Shown here: one piece after another, positions 42,343 to 51,577 of the stretch | How positions within the stretch are numbered: the stretch's first letter is position 1 | Layout of the letters: every line of letters starts with the position of its first letter | Assembly (NCBI RefSeq): GCF_041051975.1 | Contig: NZ_CP163435.1 | Span: forward strand, 6,737,001-6,801,000 | From: Streptomyces sp. R21 | GTDB lineage: Bacteria; Actinomycetota; Actinomycetes; Streptomycetales; Streptomycetaceae | Length of the DNA: 64,000 nucleotides | Reading direction: 5' to 3' | Notes under the pieces: generated by a model | What the model was told of the DNA's origin: nothing | What the model saw: only the letters and a program-made list of their open reading frames with translations | The model's database searches: none | Translations under genes and position numbers: made by a program

Positions 42343-42374
42343 AAACAGGGTGAGGCGTCGGGCAGGGTGGGGGC

Positions 42375-43334
42375 ATGACGACCATGGCACACATGGCAGG
42401 CATGGCACGTACAGCAGGGGAACCGGAGCGGCCGGAGGCCTCCGTGGGCCTGGCCGCGTCCGAGATCCGGCGGCACGAACTCGCCGCGTTTCTGCGCAGC
42501 CGCCGCGAACGCATCACCCCCGAGCAGGTCGGCCTGCCCCGCGGCCGCCGCCGGCGCACCCCCGGCCTGCGCCGCGAGGAGGTCGCGCAGCTCTCCGCGG
42601 TCGGCGTCACCTGGTACACCTGGCTCGAACAGGCGCGGGACATCCAGGTCTCCGTCCAGGTGCTCGACGCGCTGGCCCGCACGCTGCTGCTCGACGCCAG
42701 CGAGCGCACCCACCTCTTCAACCTCGCCGCGTCCGTCGACCCCGCCCCTGGCGCGAGCTGCCCCTCGGTCACCGACGCCCAGCGCACCCTGCTGGAACAG
42801 CTGGAGCCGATCCCCGCCTGTATCCAGAACAGCCGCTACGACATCCTCGCGTACAACCGCACCTACCGGCTGCTGCTCTGCGACCTCGACGCCATCGCGC
42901 CGGTGGACCGCAACTGCATGGTTCTCTGCTTCACCAACCAGGACTGGCAGTCAACCGCCCTTCACATCGAGGAGACCATGCGGCTCATGGCCGCCAAGTT
43001 CCGCGGCTCGATGGCCGACCATCTCGCGGAGCCCGCCTGGAAGATCCTGCTCAAGCGGCTGAACACCGAGTCCCCGGAGTTCCGGGAGGCCTGGGAGCGG
43101 CATGAGGTCGTCGGCGCCCGCAGCAAGCGCAAGCAGTTCCGCAACGCCCACGTCGGGCTGCTCACCCTCGACCACACCGATCTGTGGCTCGGCCCGCACA
43201 ACGGGCCGCGCATGGTGACGTACGCGCCCGCGGACGAGGAGTCCCGGGGACGGCTGGAGCGGCTTCGGCAGATCGCCATGGAGAGTGAGGCGGAAGGGGT
43301 GGGCGCAGGGGCGCCGGTGGGCTCAGGCTCGTGA
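42375..43334 (+). CDS. XRE regulator with MmyB-like ligand domain
   Basis: 319 residues. Residues ~30-105 form the extended HTH of the MmyB class (RSRRERITPEQVGLPRGRR, then TPGLRREEVAQLSAVGVTWY and TWLEQARDIQVS). The ~170-residue MLTR-like ligand domain follows (PACIQNSRYDILAYNRTY, then FRGSMADHLAEPAW, and LWLGPHN near the end). Such regulators commonly control a divergent oxidoreductase or exporter, here the DHA2 transporter. Its 3' end overlaps the 3' end of the next exporter gene by 12 bp on the opposite strand. Confidence 0.92.
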   Translation: MTTMAHMAGMARTAGEPERPEASVGLAASEIRRHELAAFLRSRRERITPEQVGLPRGRRRRTPGLRREEVAQLSAVGVTWYTWLEQARDIQVSVQVLDALARTLLLDASERTHLFNLAASVDPAPGASCPSVTDAQRTLLEQLEPIPACIQNSRYDILAYNRTYRLLLCDLDAIAPVDRNCMVLCFTNQDWQSTALHIEETMRLMAAKFRGSMADHLAEPAWKILLKRLNTESPEFREAWERHEVVGARSKRKQFRNAHVGLLTLDHTDLWLGPHNGPRMVTYAPADEESRGRLERLRQIAMESEAEGVGAGAPVGSGS

Positions 43335-44777
43335 AGCCGTCGGCTGGCTGATCTCCTTCTCCTGGAGTTGCAGCGCCGTGCGCTCCGCCGTCCTCCGTGC
43401 CCAGCTTCCGCTGGTCAGTGCGCCGAGGACAAGGACCAGCACTCCGCACGCCGTGATGATCCACCAGCCGGGACGGGCCGCCGCCACGAACACGTCCCTG
43501 TACGGCGACGAGCCCACCCCGGCAGCCAGCACCGCGCCGATCACGGCGACGCCGAGCGTGCCGCCGATCTGCCGGCTCGTCGACGCCACCGCCGCGGCGA
43601 CCCCTGCCTGGGCGCGGGGCATTCCGGAGACGGCCGTGTTGGTGATGGGGGCGTTCACGAAGCCGAAGCCGATGCCGAAGAGGACGTATCCGATGACGAG
43701 CGTGACGTTCGACGTCTCCGCCTCGAAGGCGGCGAACAGCACACCGCTCGCCGTGGTCGCGACCCCCGCGATCAGCAGCGACAGACGTGGGCCGCGGCTG
43801 CCGACCAGCCGCCCCGACAGGGGCGCGCACACGAAGCACATCGCCGCCATCGGCAGCATCCACAGGCCGGCGTGCAGCGCGTCCAGACCCCGTACGTTCT
43901 GCAGATAGAGCGTCGAGAGGAAGAGGAAACCGCTCAGCGCCGCGAACGCGCTGATCGCCACGACCGTCGCTCCGCTGAACGGCGCCGAGCGGAAGAAGCG
44001 CAGGTCGATGAGGGGTTCGGTGCGGCGGGGCTCGTAGACGAGCAGGCCGGTCAGCGCGGCCAGCGCCACGGCGCCGAAGGCGAGCGTCCTCGGTGCGGGG
44101 GAGTCGGGTGCCTCGATGATCGCGTACGTCAGCGAGCCGAGCAGCGCGATCACCAGGAGCTGGCCGACCGGGTCGGGGCGGCGGGCCTTGGGGGCGCGGG
44201 ACTCGGGGACGTAGCGGAGGGTCAGGAGCAGGGCCGCCAGGCCCACCGGGAGGTTGATCCAGAAGATCGAGCGCCAGCCGACCGAGTCCACGAGCACGCC
44301 GCCCACGATGGGGCCGGCCGCCATGGATATGCCGACCACGGCGCCCCACGCGCCGATCGCCCGGGCGCGCTCGCGGGGGTCCGTGAAGGTGTTCGTGATG
44401 ATCGACATCGCGACCGGGTTCAGCATCGAGCCGCCGACCGCCTGCACCATGCGGAAGGCGATCAGCGACTCCAGGTTCGGCGCGAGGGAGCACAGGACCG
44501 AGCCGAGGGTGAACAGGACCAGGCCAGCCTGGAAGATCTTCTTCCGGCCGATGCGGTCGGCCGTCGAGCCCGACAGCATCAGCAGTGAGGCGAGGACCAG
44601 GGTGTACGCGTCGATCGTCCACTGCAGGCCCGCCACGCTCGCGTGCAGTTCCTTCTGCATCGAGGGCAGGGCGACGTTCAGGACCGTGTTGTCCAGGCTC
44701 ACGATCAGCAGGCTCATACAGCAGATCGCGAGCACCAGCATGCGGCGGCGGGGGCTGAGCTCGGGCATGCGGACCAT
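43323..44777 (-). CDS. Second DHA2-type MFS exporter
   Basis: A 484-residue protein with about fourteen TMs: MSLLIVSLDNTVLNVALPSM (DHA2 motif), GSTADRIGRKKIFQAGL (motif A), and MVQAVGGSMLNPVAMSII. The start is MVRMPEL at 44777; ATG 44768 is in frame, and neither has a strong Shine-Dalgarno site. The upstream region is unusually AT-rich. No dedicated regulator lies beside it. Likely multidrug or metabolite efflux. Confidence 0.91.
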   Translation of the reverse strand: MVRMPELSPRRRMLVLAICCMSLLIVSLDNTVLNVALPSMQKELHASVAGLQWTIDAYTLVLASLLMLSGSTADRIGRKKIFQAGLVLFTLGSVLCSLAPNLESLIAFRMVQAVGGSMLNPVAMSIITNTFTDPRERARAIGAWGAVVGISMAAGPIVGGVLVDSVGWRSIFWINLPVGLAALLLTLRYVPESRAPKARRPDPVGQLLVIALLGSLTYAIIEAPDSPAPRTLAFGAVALAALTGLLVYEPRRTEPLIDLRFFRSAPFSGATVVAISAFAALSGFLFLSTLYLQNVRGLDALHAGLWMLPMAAMCFVCAPLSGRLVGSRGPRLSLLIAGVATTASGVLFAAFEAETSNVTLVIGYVLFGIGFGFVNAPITNTAVSGMPRAQAGVAAAVASTSRQIGGTLGVAVIGAVLAAGVGSSPYRDVFVAAARPGWWIITACGVLVLVLGALTSGSWARRTAERTALQLQEKEISQPTASRA

Positions 44778-44802
44778 CGTACGCCCGCTTCGATAGTGCG
44801 TC

Positions 44803-44818
44803 TAACTAATGAGTGTTA
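44803..44818. promoter_or_regulatory. AT-rich inverted motif upstream of second exporter
   Basis: TAACTAATGAGTGTTA has TAAC/GTTA ends and inner ACT/AGT symmetry, in a short AT-rich patch about 30 bp before the exporter start. It could be an operator or promoter element; short and imperfect. Confidence 0.35.
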
Positions 44819-44924
44819 CATGGTCATTGCCCGAGGGGCGCTGGGGTCGTGGGAGTCGCTGGGGTCGTAGGAATCACTGGGGATCTCTGCATGGGCACCT
44901 TCGCGGGTGCGTGACAATGGAGGA

Positions 44925-46079
44925 ATGTCCACGCCCCTTCTCGCTCCCGCCTCGCCGCTGTCGATCGGTCCGCACACCGTCCAGCCGCCCGTCGTCCTCG
45001 CCCCCATGGCCGGGATCACCAACGCGCCCTTCCGCACGCTGTGCCGGGAGTTCAGCGGTGGCAAGGGCCTCTTCGTCAGCGAGATGATCACCACGCGTGC
45101 GCTGGTCGAGCGCAACGAGAAGACCATGCAGCTGATCCACTTCGACGCGAGCGAGAACCCGCGGTCGATCCAGCTCTACGGGGTGGACCCGGCGACCGTC
45201 GGCAAGGCCGTCCGCATGATCGCGGAGGAGGGGCTCGCGGATCACATCGATCTGAACTTCGGGTGCCCTGTGCCGAAGGTGACGCGCAAGGGTGGCGGGT
45301 CGGCGCTGCCCTTCAAGCGGAACCTGCTGCGGGCGATCCTTCGTGAGGCCGTGAGCGGGGCCGGGGATCTGCCGGTCACGATGAAGATGCGCAAGGGCAT
45401 CGACGACGATCACATCACCTACCTCGACGCCGGGCGGATCGCCGTCGAGGAGGGCGTGACGGCGATCGCGCTGCACGGGCGGACCGCGGCGCAGCACTAC
45501 GGCGGTACGGCGGACTGGGACGCGATCGCGCGGCTGAAGGAGCATGTGCCGGAGATTCCCGTGCTCGGGAACGGGGACATCTGGTCGGCCGAGGATGCGC
45601 TGCGGATGGTGCGGGAGACCGGGTGCGACGGGGTTGTCGTCGGGCGGGGGTGTCTGGGGCGGCCGTGGCTGTTCTCGGACCTCGTGGCGGTCTTCGAGGG
45701 GCGTACGGCCGATGTCGCCCGGCCGAGTCTTCGTGAGGTCGCGGACGTCATGGTGCGGCATGCCACGCTGCTCGGGGAGTGGATCGGGGACGAGGCGCGC
45801 GGCGTCATCGACTTCCGTAAGCATGTTGCCTGGTATCTGAAGGGGTTCGCTGTCGGCTCCGAGATGCGCAAGCGGCTGGCCATCACCTCGGCGCTGTCCG
45901 AACTCCGTTCCGGGCTGGACGAGTTGGACCTCGACCAGCCCTGGCCGGCCGGCGCCGACGGGCCGCGTGGCCGGACTTCGGGCAACAACAGGGTTGTCCT
46001 GCCGGACGGTTGGCTGAAGGACCCGTACGACTGCGCGGGCGTGGGCGAGGATGCGGAGCTGGATACGTCCGGGGGGTGA
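44925..46079 (+). CDS. dusB: tRNA-dihydrouridine synthase
   Basis: A 384-residue FMN enzyme reducing uridine in tRNA D-loops. VLAPMAGITNAPFRTLCREF opens the TIM barrel. LNFGCPVPKVTRKGGGSAL contains the catalytic Cys near residue 114. HGRTAAQHYGG and VLGNGDIWSAEDALRM bind FMN, and the C-terminal helical RNA-binding domain follows. GGAGG lies very close to ATG 44925, so GTG 44907 (in frame) is a possible alternative start. Confidence 0.95.
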   Translation: MSTPLLAPASPLSIGPHTVQPPVVLAPMAGITNAPFRTLCREFSGGKGLFVSEMITTRALVERNEKTMQLIHFDASENPRSIQLYGVDPATVGKAVRMIAEEGLADHIDLNFGCPVPKVTRKGGGSALPFKRNLLRAILREAVSGAGDLPVTMKMRKGIDDDHITYLDAGRIAVEEGVTAIALHGRTAAQHYGGTADWDAIARLKEHVPEIPVLGNGDIWSAEDALRMVRETGCDGVVVGRGCLGRPWLFSDLVAVFEGRTADVARPSLREVADVMVRHATLLGEWIGDEARGVIDFRKHVAWYLKGFAVGSEMRKRLAITSALSELRSGLDELDLDQPWPAGADGPRGRTSGNNRVVLPDGWLKDPYDCAGVGEDAELDTSGG

Positions 46080-46110
46080 CGCGGTTCGCCTGACCGCCGG
46101 TGGGTGGGTC

Positions 46111-46229
46111 GGGGCCGTGCCGGTACGTTCTGCCCGTCGCCGCGTGGGCGTACTGCCCGGGGGTTGCATTCGGCGGGACTTGGCGGGCGGTCTGCTACGC
46201 GACGGGCAGGAACGTACCGGCACGGCCCC
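46111..46229. repeat. Long inverted repeat downstream of dusB
   Basis: Arms 46111-46140 and 46199-46229 are complementary over 30 bp with one inserted base (GGGGCCGTGCCGGTACGTTC is the outer part). They enclose 58 nt and start 31 bp after the dusB stop. The following 46230-46466 holds further GC-rich imperfect inverted sequence and no gene I can support. It lies between the convergent dusB and debranching-enzyme-like genes, so termination is the simplest role. Confidence 0.8.
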
Positions 46230-46466
46230 TTCCGCCGGATCGCGGCTGCGGGTGCGTGGTCCGTCCTCCCTGCGGGCAGTCGTGCCGCTGGGGCGGCACG
46301 GGTGGGCGCAGGCGGCGCCTCGTCAGCGCCGAGTTGCGTGACCCACCCCCGCCCCGCTCCAACGCCGGGTGCAAAGGAAACAAGGGGCGCCCGGGGTTTG
46401 CCCACCCACCCCGGGGGCCGTGGAGACACGGGGTGCCGTCGGGCCCGCTCAGCCCGGCGGTGGTCG

Positions 46467-48404
46467 TCAGGCTCCGCCCACTGCTGTGAGCAGGGCCAAC
46501 GGTGCTGCTGCGGAGCGGGATTCGCGGATGCAGGCGTGGGGGTAGGGGACCGGTTCGGGGTGGGTGGTGCGGCCGTAGCCCGCGAGGACCTCGGGGAGGC
46601 GGTGGCCGGCGGCGGTGGCCGCGTCGACGAGGGCGTGGGCGACCGTACGGGCCTCGTCGTGGAGGCCGTAGCGCGCAAGGCCGAGGGTGATGAGCGCGTT
46701 GTCGTGCGGCCAGACCGAGCCGCGGTGGTACGAGAGCGGGTGATAGGCGGGTTGGCCGGAGGCGAGCGTGCGGACGCCCCAGCCGGAGAAGAAGTCCGGC
46801 TCCAGAAGGCGGCGGCCCACGAGTTCGCCGTACTCCTTGTCCAGCAGCCCGGACCAGAGGAGATGCCCCGCGTCCGACGCCAGCGCGTCGACATGGCGGC
46901 CCTCGCCGTCCAACGCCAGCGCGGGGAAGGAGTGTTCGGGCATCCAGAAGTCCCGCTGGAAGCGGTCGCGGAGGTCACCGGCGGCCTGTTCCAGGAGAGC
47001 GGCGTACACCTCGTCGTCCCAGACCGTGCGGGAGAGGTGCGCGGTGCGGCGCAGGGCGTCGTACGCGTAGCCCTGAGCGCCCGCCGCCATCACCGGGCCG
47101 GTGGGGCGGCTGCCGTCGGCGCAGCAGATGGCGCCGGGGGAGTCCTTCCAGTTCTGGTTGGCGAGGCCGCCGCCGTCCGCGCGGTAGACGAGGTAGCCGC
47201 GCGAGGTCAGGCCGCCGTGGTCCAGCATCCAGCCGATCGCGGCTCGGGCGTGCGGCTCCAGGCGCCGGGCGAGGGCCGTGTCGCCGGTCTGCTCGGTGTA
47301 GGCGCCCAGCAGGACCAGGAAGAGCGGGGTGGCGTCCACCGAGCCGTAGTAGCGGCCGTAGGGGACCTGGCCGAAGTGGGCCAGTTCGCCGTGCCGTACC
47401 TCGTGCACGATCTTGCCGGGCTGGGCGACCGCCCCCGCCCCGGTCTCGGTCGCCTGGGTCGCGGCGAGCGCGGGCAGTGTGGCGGCGGCGAGCTGAGGGC
47501 GGTAGGGGAGCGTGAAGAGGGAGGTGAGCAGGGCGTCCCGGCCGAGCAGCGTGAGGAACCAGGGGACTCCGGCCGCGGGGACCATGAGTTCCTCGCCGTC
47601 CAGGCCCGTCGCGGGGACCTGGAGCACCGCCAGGTCGGACAGGCCCCGGGCGCAGGCCGCGGACAGTTCCGGCCAGCCGGTGGGGAAGGGGACGCCCTCC
47701 GCGAACTCGTCCTCCAGGGAGAGGAGTTGCTCCGCGGCGGCGGCGGGGGACGAGGGAACGTCCGGGGGGCGCGAGGTGCCGTGCGGCTGCGCTGCCACGC
47801 GCAGTGCCAGCTCCGCGGAGGCGTGCGGTTCCAGGTCCAGGGTCCAGACCAGGCGGCGGGCTCCCGTGCCCGTCTCCTCCACGGCCTCGGGGGCGGGGTC
47901 GGACGTGACCGTCGTACGGGAGCGCCATTCACCGCGGCGGTAGCTGAACTCCACGCCGTCGTCGAGGACTTGGCGCTGGCGGACGACGCCCGTCTTGGCG
48001 TACGTCCGGTAGTCCGAGCGCAGTTCGAACTGGTCGGTGAAATCCGCGTCCGCGGTGACCGCGATGCGGATGGTGGTGGGTGCCGGGCGGTTGCTGGTGA
48101 CCCGCAGGGATTCGACGAACGCGCCGTCCGCCACGGCCTGTTCGCGGAAAAGCGTGTACGCGGGCGGTTCCGTACGGCCGCCGCGGGGCACCAGGACGCA
48201 GCGTGCCGTGTCGCCCTCCGCGACCGGCGTGAGCGCCTCCGGCACCGCGCCGTCGACGGTCAGCTGCCAGCGGCTCAGATGGCGGGCGTCCCGGACGAAC
48301 AACCCGTCCGGAGAGCTGCCGCCGCGTACTCCGCTGATGTCCCCGCCGTCGCCCACTGCGGCGAACGTCCCACCGTGCACGAGCAGATGCTGCCGGTCCG
48401 TCAT
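46467..48404 (-). CDS. Glycogen-debranching-like (alpha/alpha)6 glycosidase
   Basis: A 645-residue protein without a signal peptide. Residues ~1-210 form an N-terminal beta-sandwich of the debranching-enzyme type (GLFVRDARHLSRWQLTVDG). The rest is an (alpha/alpha)6 barrel with GVPWFLTLLGRDALLTSL, NQNWKDSPGAICCADGSRP and SYHRGSVWPHDNALI, resembling amylo-alpha-1,6-glucosidases and trehalase-like proteins. W-KDS and WPHDN carry likely catalytic acids. Coupled by ATGA to the preceding glycosidase gene. The substrate is unknown: an alpha-glucan, glucosylglycerate or trehalose-like compound are options. Confidence 0.85.
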   Translation of the reverse strand: MTDRQHLLVHGGTFAAVGDGGDISGVRGGSSPDGLFVRDARHLSRWQLTVDGAVPEALTPVAEGDTARCVLVPRGGRTEPPAYTLFREQAVADGAFVESLRVTSNRPAPTTIRIAVTADADFTDQFELRSDYRTYAKTGVVRQRQVLDDGVEFSYRRGEWRSRTTVTSDPAPEAVEETGTGARRLVWTLDLEPHASAELALRVAAQPHGTSRPPDVPSSPAAAAEQLLSLEDEFAEGVPFPTGWPELSAACARGLSDLAVLQVPATGLDGEELMVPAAGVPWFLTLLGRDALLTSLFTLPYRPQLAAATLPALAATQATETGAGAVAQPGKIVHEVRHGELAHFGQVPYGRYYGSVDATPLFLVLLGAYTEQTGDTALARRLEPHARAAIGWMLDHGGLTSRGYLVYRADGGGLANQNWKDSPGAICCADGSRPTGPVMAAGAQGYAYDALRRTAHLSRTVWDDEVYAALLEQAAGDLRDRFQRDFWMPEHSFPALALDGEGRHVDALASDAGHLLWSGLLDKEYGELVGRRLLEPDFFSGWGVRTLASGQPAYHPLSYHRGSVWPHDNALITLGLARYGLHDEARTVAHALVDAATAAGHRLPEVLAGYGRTTHPEPVPYPHACIRESRSAAAPLALLTAVGGA

Positions 48405-50074
48405 CCCCGGTCCCCTCCCTTGGTGCCCGTCTCGAATGAGCCGTGCCGCGTCTGTGATGCGTCGTCCACCGTGTCGAACGCGCGGTGCCCCGTGCGGGAC
48501 ACGACCGGCTCCGCCGCCGAGGGCTCGTGCAGCAGGTCCAGCGTCAGCGCGGCCGTCCAGCTGAAGCCCAGCGCGCCGCAGCCCTCGCCGGTGTACGGGT
48601 CCACGTACTCCGCGAACCCCGACGTGTCGGCCGTGTCGAGCAGTGCGGTCCGCAGTCCGTCCGCGCGTCCGTGCTCGCCGTGCAGCCGCAGCCCGCGCTC
48701 CAGCAGCCAGTTCGTGTTGAACCAGGCCGGTCCGCGCCAGTAGCGGTGCGGGTCGAAGGCCTCGCCCGTCAGGTCGTAGCTCGGGACCAGCCGGGTGGCG
48801 CCGCCCAGCCCGAAGTGCGGGCCCTCGGCGGTGCGGACGAGCGTGGCGGCGACGGAGCGCGGCAGTGACGGCAGCAGGAGCGGGACGAGCCCCGTGACAC
48901 CGCGCTCGGGGATCAGTTCCCCGGCGCACCCGTCCCGCTCCGCCGCCCCCCGGCTCCCGCGCCGGTCCTTGTCCCCCGCTCGAAGGCCTTCGTGCCGGTC
49001 CGCGGCGTGCCGACCGCCGTCCGGGCGGCCCGCGTACACGTCCCGGCAGAAGAACATGCCCTCCGCCGGGTCCCACAGCCGCTCCACCAGCGCCGCCGTC
49101 AGGCGCTCGGCCCGGGCGTGCCGGGCCGTGCCCGTCGCGCCGAGTTCCTGTGCGATGCGCGCCAGCGCGTGTTCCGAGGCGATGAGCAGCGCGTTGAACG
49201 CCGGGTCCTCGACCGCGAACTCGCCGCCCCCGTCGGCGTATCCGCCGTCCCGGTAGTCGGTCGCCAGGCGCACGTACCGCCCGTAGTCGAGATCCGTCGG
49301 CCGGTCCTCGGCCGCCCCGTGGTCGAGGTCGGCGCGGCGGAAGGAGCGCGGCGGGGCCGGGGTGATCCGGCTGAGCGGGGCGTCCCAGCAGGGGCTGTTG
49401 TCCATGCCCTGCTCCCAGGGGTGGACCACCGAGGCGAGGCCGCCACCGCCCAGGTCCCTGCGGTGCAGGAGATAGCGGTGCCAGGCCGCCAGGCGGGGAT
49501 ACATCCGGGGGAGGAAGTCGCGCGCCCGGGAGAGGCCCGGGTCGGCCTGGTGCACCAGCCAGGCGGCGAGCGCGTGCACCGGTGGCTGCACGATGCCCGA
49601 CGTCTGTACGGTGCGCGGGGCGCCCGCAGCGCGCCCCGCGGTCGAGGAGCGCCAGAAGTCGGGGCTCGGGAAGTACGCGTCGAGCGGGACGGAGGGGTTG
49701 AAGACGATGTGCGGAACACGGCCGTCCGCCCACTGGGCGTCGAGCAGCGTCTCCAGCTCCGTCTGCGCACGTAACGGCGAGAGATGGCGCAGGCCGATCG
49801 CGATGAACGCCGAGTCCCACGACCACTGGTGCGGGTACAGGCCGCGCGAGGGGACCGTGGACGCGCCCGTCCAGTTGCCTTCGAGGACGCGGGCGGCCCG
49901 TCGGTGCAGCGAACGCGCCGGCGAGGCCGGATCGTATACATCGGGTCCGGGACGGACGATCTCACCCGGACCGGGCGGAGACGGTGAGCGAGACGTGCGC
50001 AGGGGGTCACCAGTGGTGCGCTCGGGGGTCGTGAGACCCGTGCGCCGGGCGGTGAGCTGGGTCGTGCGGTCCAC
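48401..50074 (-). CDS. GH63/MGH-like glycoside hydrolase
   Basis: A 557-residue cytosolic protein with an (alpha/alpha)6 pattern: TVPSRGLYPHQWSWDSAFIA near residue 75 holds the conserved W-WDS acid, then VQPPVHALAAWLV, EQGMDNSPCWDAPL near residue 225, and YWRGPAWFNTNWLLERGL near 450. These match GH63-type/mannosylglycerate-hydrolase-like enzymes. A low-complexity polar insert (DRHEGLRAGDKDRRGSRGAA) near residue 365 looks like a lineage-specific loop. It heads an operon divergent from a ROK regulator, which may sense its product. Confidence 0.85.
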   Translation of the reverse strand: MDRTTQLTARRTGLTTPERTTGDPLRTSRSPSPPGPGEIVRPGPDVYDPASPARSLHRRAARVLEGNWTGASTVPSRGLYPHQWSWDSAFIAIGLRHLSPLRAQTELETLLDAQWADGRVPHIVFNPSVPLDAYFPSPDFWRSSTAGRAAGAPRTVQTSGIVQPPVHALAAWLVHQADPGLSRARDFLPRMYPRLAAWHRYLLHRRDLGGGGLASVVHPWEQGMDNSPCWDAPLSRITPAPPRSFRRADLDHGAAEDRPTDLDYGRYVRLATDYRDGGYADGGGEFAVEDPAFNALLIASEHALARIAQELGATGTARHARAERLTAALVERLWDPAEGMFFCRDVYAGRPDGGRHAADRHEGLRAGDKDRRGSRGAAERDGCAGELIPERGVTGLVPLLLPSLPRSVAATLVRTAEGPHFGLGGATRLVPSYDLTGEAFDPHRYWRGPAWFNTNWLLERGLRLHGEHGRADGLRTALLDTADTSGFAEYVDPYTGEGCGALGFSWTAALTLDLLHEPSAAEPVVSRTGHRAFDTVDDASQTRHGSFETGTKGGDRG

Positions 50075-50149
50075 GCAGGTCTCCCCGATGACGTCCGGTC
50101 GGTCAGTTAGGCAGTAGCTACCGTAGGGTTACGTCTATTTAACACGCAA

Positions 50150-50172
50150 AACTCAATATGTAATGCAGAGTT
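50150..50172. promoter_or_regulatory. Candidate ROK operator
   Basis: AACTC (50150-50154) and GAGTT (50168-50172) flank 13 bp in a markedly AT-rich stretch (about 50130-50175) between the divergent glycosidase and ROK genes. It overlaps where both promoters are expected. Confidence 0.45.
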
Positions 50173-50193
50173 GAGGAACGCAAGAGGGTGCGC

Positions 50194-51423
50194 ATGACAG
50201 GAAGGGCGGACAGGACAGTGAGAGCCGGAAGCCAGGCAAGCGCCGGAGAACTGCTCGAACTGGTGCGCAGCGGCCGGGCCACGACGCGCGGCGCGCTGCA
50301 ACAGGCCACCGGTCTGTCGCGGGCCACCGTCGGCCAGCGCCTCGACCGGCTCTTCCGCGCGGGCTGGCTGCGCGAGGGGGCCGGCGGTCCCGTCGACTCC
50401 CCGCTGGGCGGGCGCCCGTCCATCACCCTCGAATTCGACGACGCCCACGCGATCGTCCTCGCCGCCGACCTCGACACCCGGCACGCCCGCGCCGCCGTCC
50501 TCACCCTGACCGGCGAGATCCTCGCCGAGCACTCCGGGGTCCTGGTCGTCGAGGACGGCCCCGACGCCGTACTCGGCGAACTCGGCCGCTGGTTCGCCGA
50601 GCTGCTGGAGAAGACCGGGAAGCCGGTCGGTGCGGTGTGCGGGATCGGGCTCGCGGTGCCGGGGCCCGTCGACAGCGACACCGGCCGGGTCGTGCAGCCG
50701 CCGATCATGCCGGGCTGGGACGGCTACGACATAAGAGGCCGTCTCGGCCGCGCCTTCGCCGAGCACTCGGGCGCCCGGCCCGACCTCCCCGTCCTCGTGG
50801 ACAACGACGCCAACCTGATGGCGTACGGCGAACAGCGCACCGGACACCCGGACTGCTCGGCCTTCGTGCTGGTCAAGGTGTCGACCGGTATCGGCGCGGG
50901 TGTGGTGGTCGGGGGGTCGATATACCGGGGCATCGACGGCGGGGCCGGCGACATCGGGCACATCAGGGTGCCGCAGGGTGCCGACGCGCTGTGCAAGTGC
51001 GGGTCCTACGGCTGCCTCGCCGCCGTCGCGAGCGGCGGCGCCGTGGCCAGAAGGCTCGCCGAGGCCGGGGTGCCCGCCGCCTCCGGCTCGGATGTCCGCG
51101 ACCTGCTGACCTCCGGGCACCCGGAGGCGATGGCGCTCGCGCGCGAGGCGGGGCGGCACGTCGGGGACGTCCTGGCGACCGTGGTGACCCTGCTCAACCC
51201 CGGCGTCCTGATGATCGCCGGAGATCTGGCCGGAACCTCCTTCCTCACGGGCGTGCGCGAGCTGCTCTACCAACGGGCGCTGCCCCGCTCCACCGCTCAC
51301 CTGGACGTGGTGACCTCACGGCTCGGCGAGCGTGCCGGGCTGGTGGGGGCGGGTGCGATGGTCGTGGAGCATCTGTACGCGCCCGAGCGGGTCGAGGAGC
51401 GGCTGGTCGCGATGGGTGTGTGA
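50194..51423 (+). CDS. ROK family transcriptional regulator
   Basis: A 409-residue regulator. The N-terminal winged helix (residues ~15-75) has TRGALQQATGLSRATVGQRL. The actin-like ROK domain has LAADLDTRHARAAVLTLTGE, DNDANLMAYGEQ, and GHIRVPQGADALCKCGSYGC, with the zinc-binding His/Cys cluster near residue 265. ATG 50194 has AGAGG 6 bp upstream; GTG 50188 is in frame. It probably represses the divergent glycosidase operon and is released by a sugar or sugar phosphate. Confidence 0.92.
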   Translation: MTGRADRTVRAGSQASAGELLELVRSGRATTRGALQQATGLSRATVGQRLDRLFRAGWLREGAGGPVDSPLGGRPSITLEFDDAHAIVLAADLDTRHARAAVLTLTGEILAEHSGVLVVEDGPDAVLGELGRWFAELLEKTGKPVGAVCGIGLAVPGPVDSDTGRVVQPPIMPGWDGYDIRGRLGRAFAEHSGARPDLPVLVDNDANLMAYGEQRTGHPDCSAFVLVKVSTGIGAGVVVGGSIYRGIDGGAGDIGHIRVPQGADALCKCGSYGCLAAVASGGAVARRLAEAGVPAASGSDVRDLLTSGHPEAMALAREAGRHVGDVLATVVTLLNPGVLMIAGDLAGTSFLTGVRELLYQRALPRSTAHLDVVTSRLGERAGLVGAGAMVVEHLYAPERVEERLVAMGV

Positions 51424-51550
51424 CATCCGTGTGACGCGTCCGATCCGGGGTCCGCATGGTGAAATTCGGTCGCCCGAAGCTGCGTGATTCTCGCCACGCT
51501 TGATAAGGGTTCCGCTCGGATGAGCGGATCTTGGGCGGCTGCACTTCCCT

Positions 51551-51577
51551 AAGGGGTGGCACTGAGTGCCACCCCTT
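51551..51577 (+). terminator. Terminator between ROK gene and ppdK
   Basis: Perfect 12-bp stem AAGGGGTGGCAC / GTGCCACCCCTT with 3-nt loop TGA, 127 bp after the ROK stop. Confidence 0.85.

Noticed and set aside
41360..43105. Long plus-strand frame antisense to the DHA2 exporter
   Set aside because: Ser/Arg/Pro-rich translation without motifs; the opposite strand encodes a clear 14-TM transporter.
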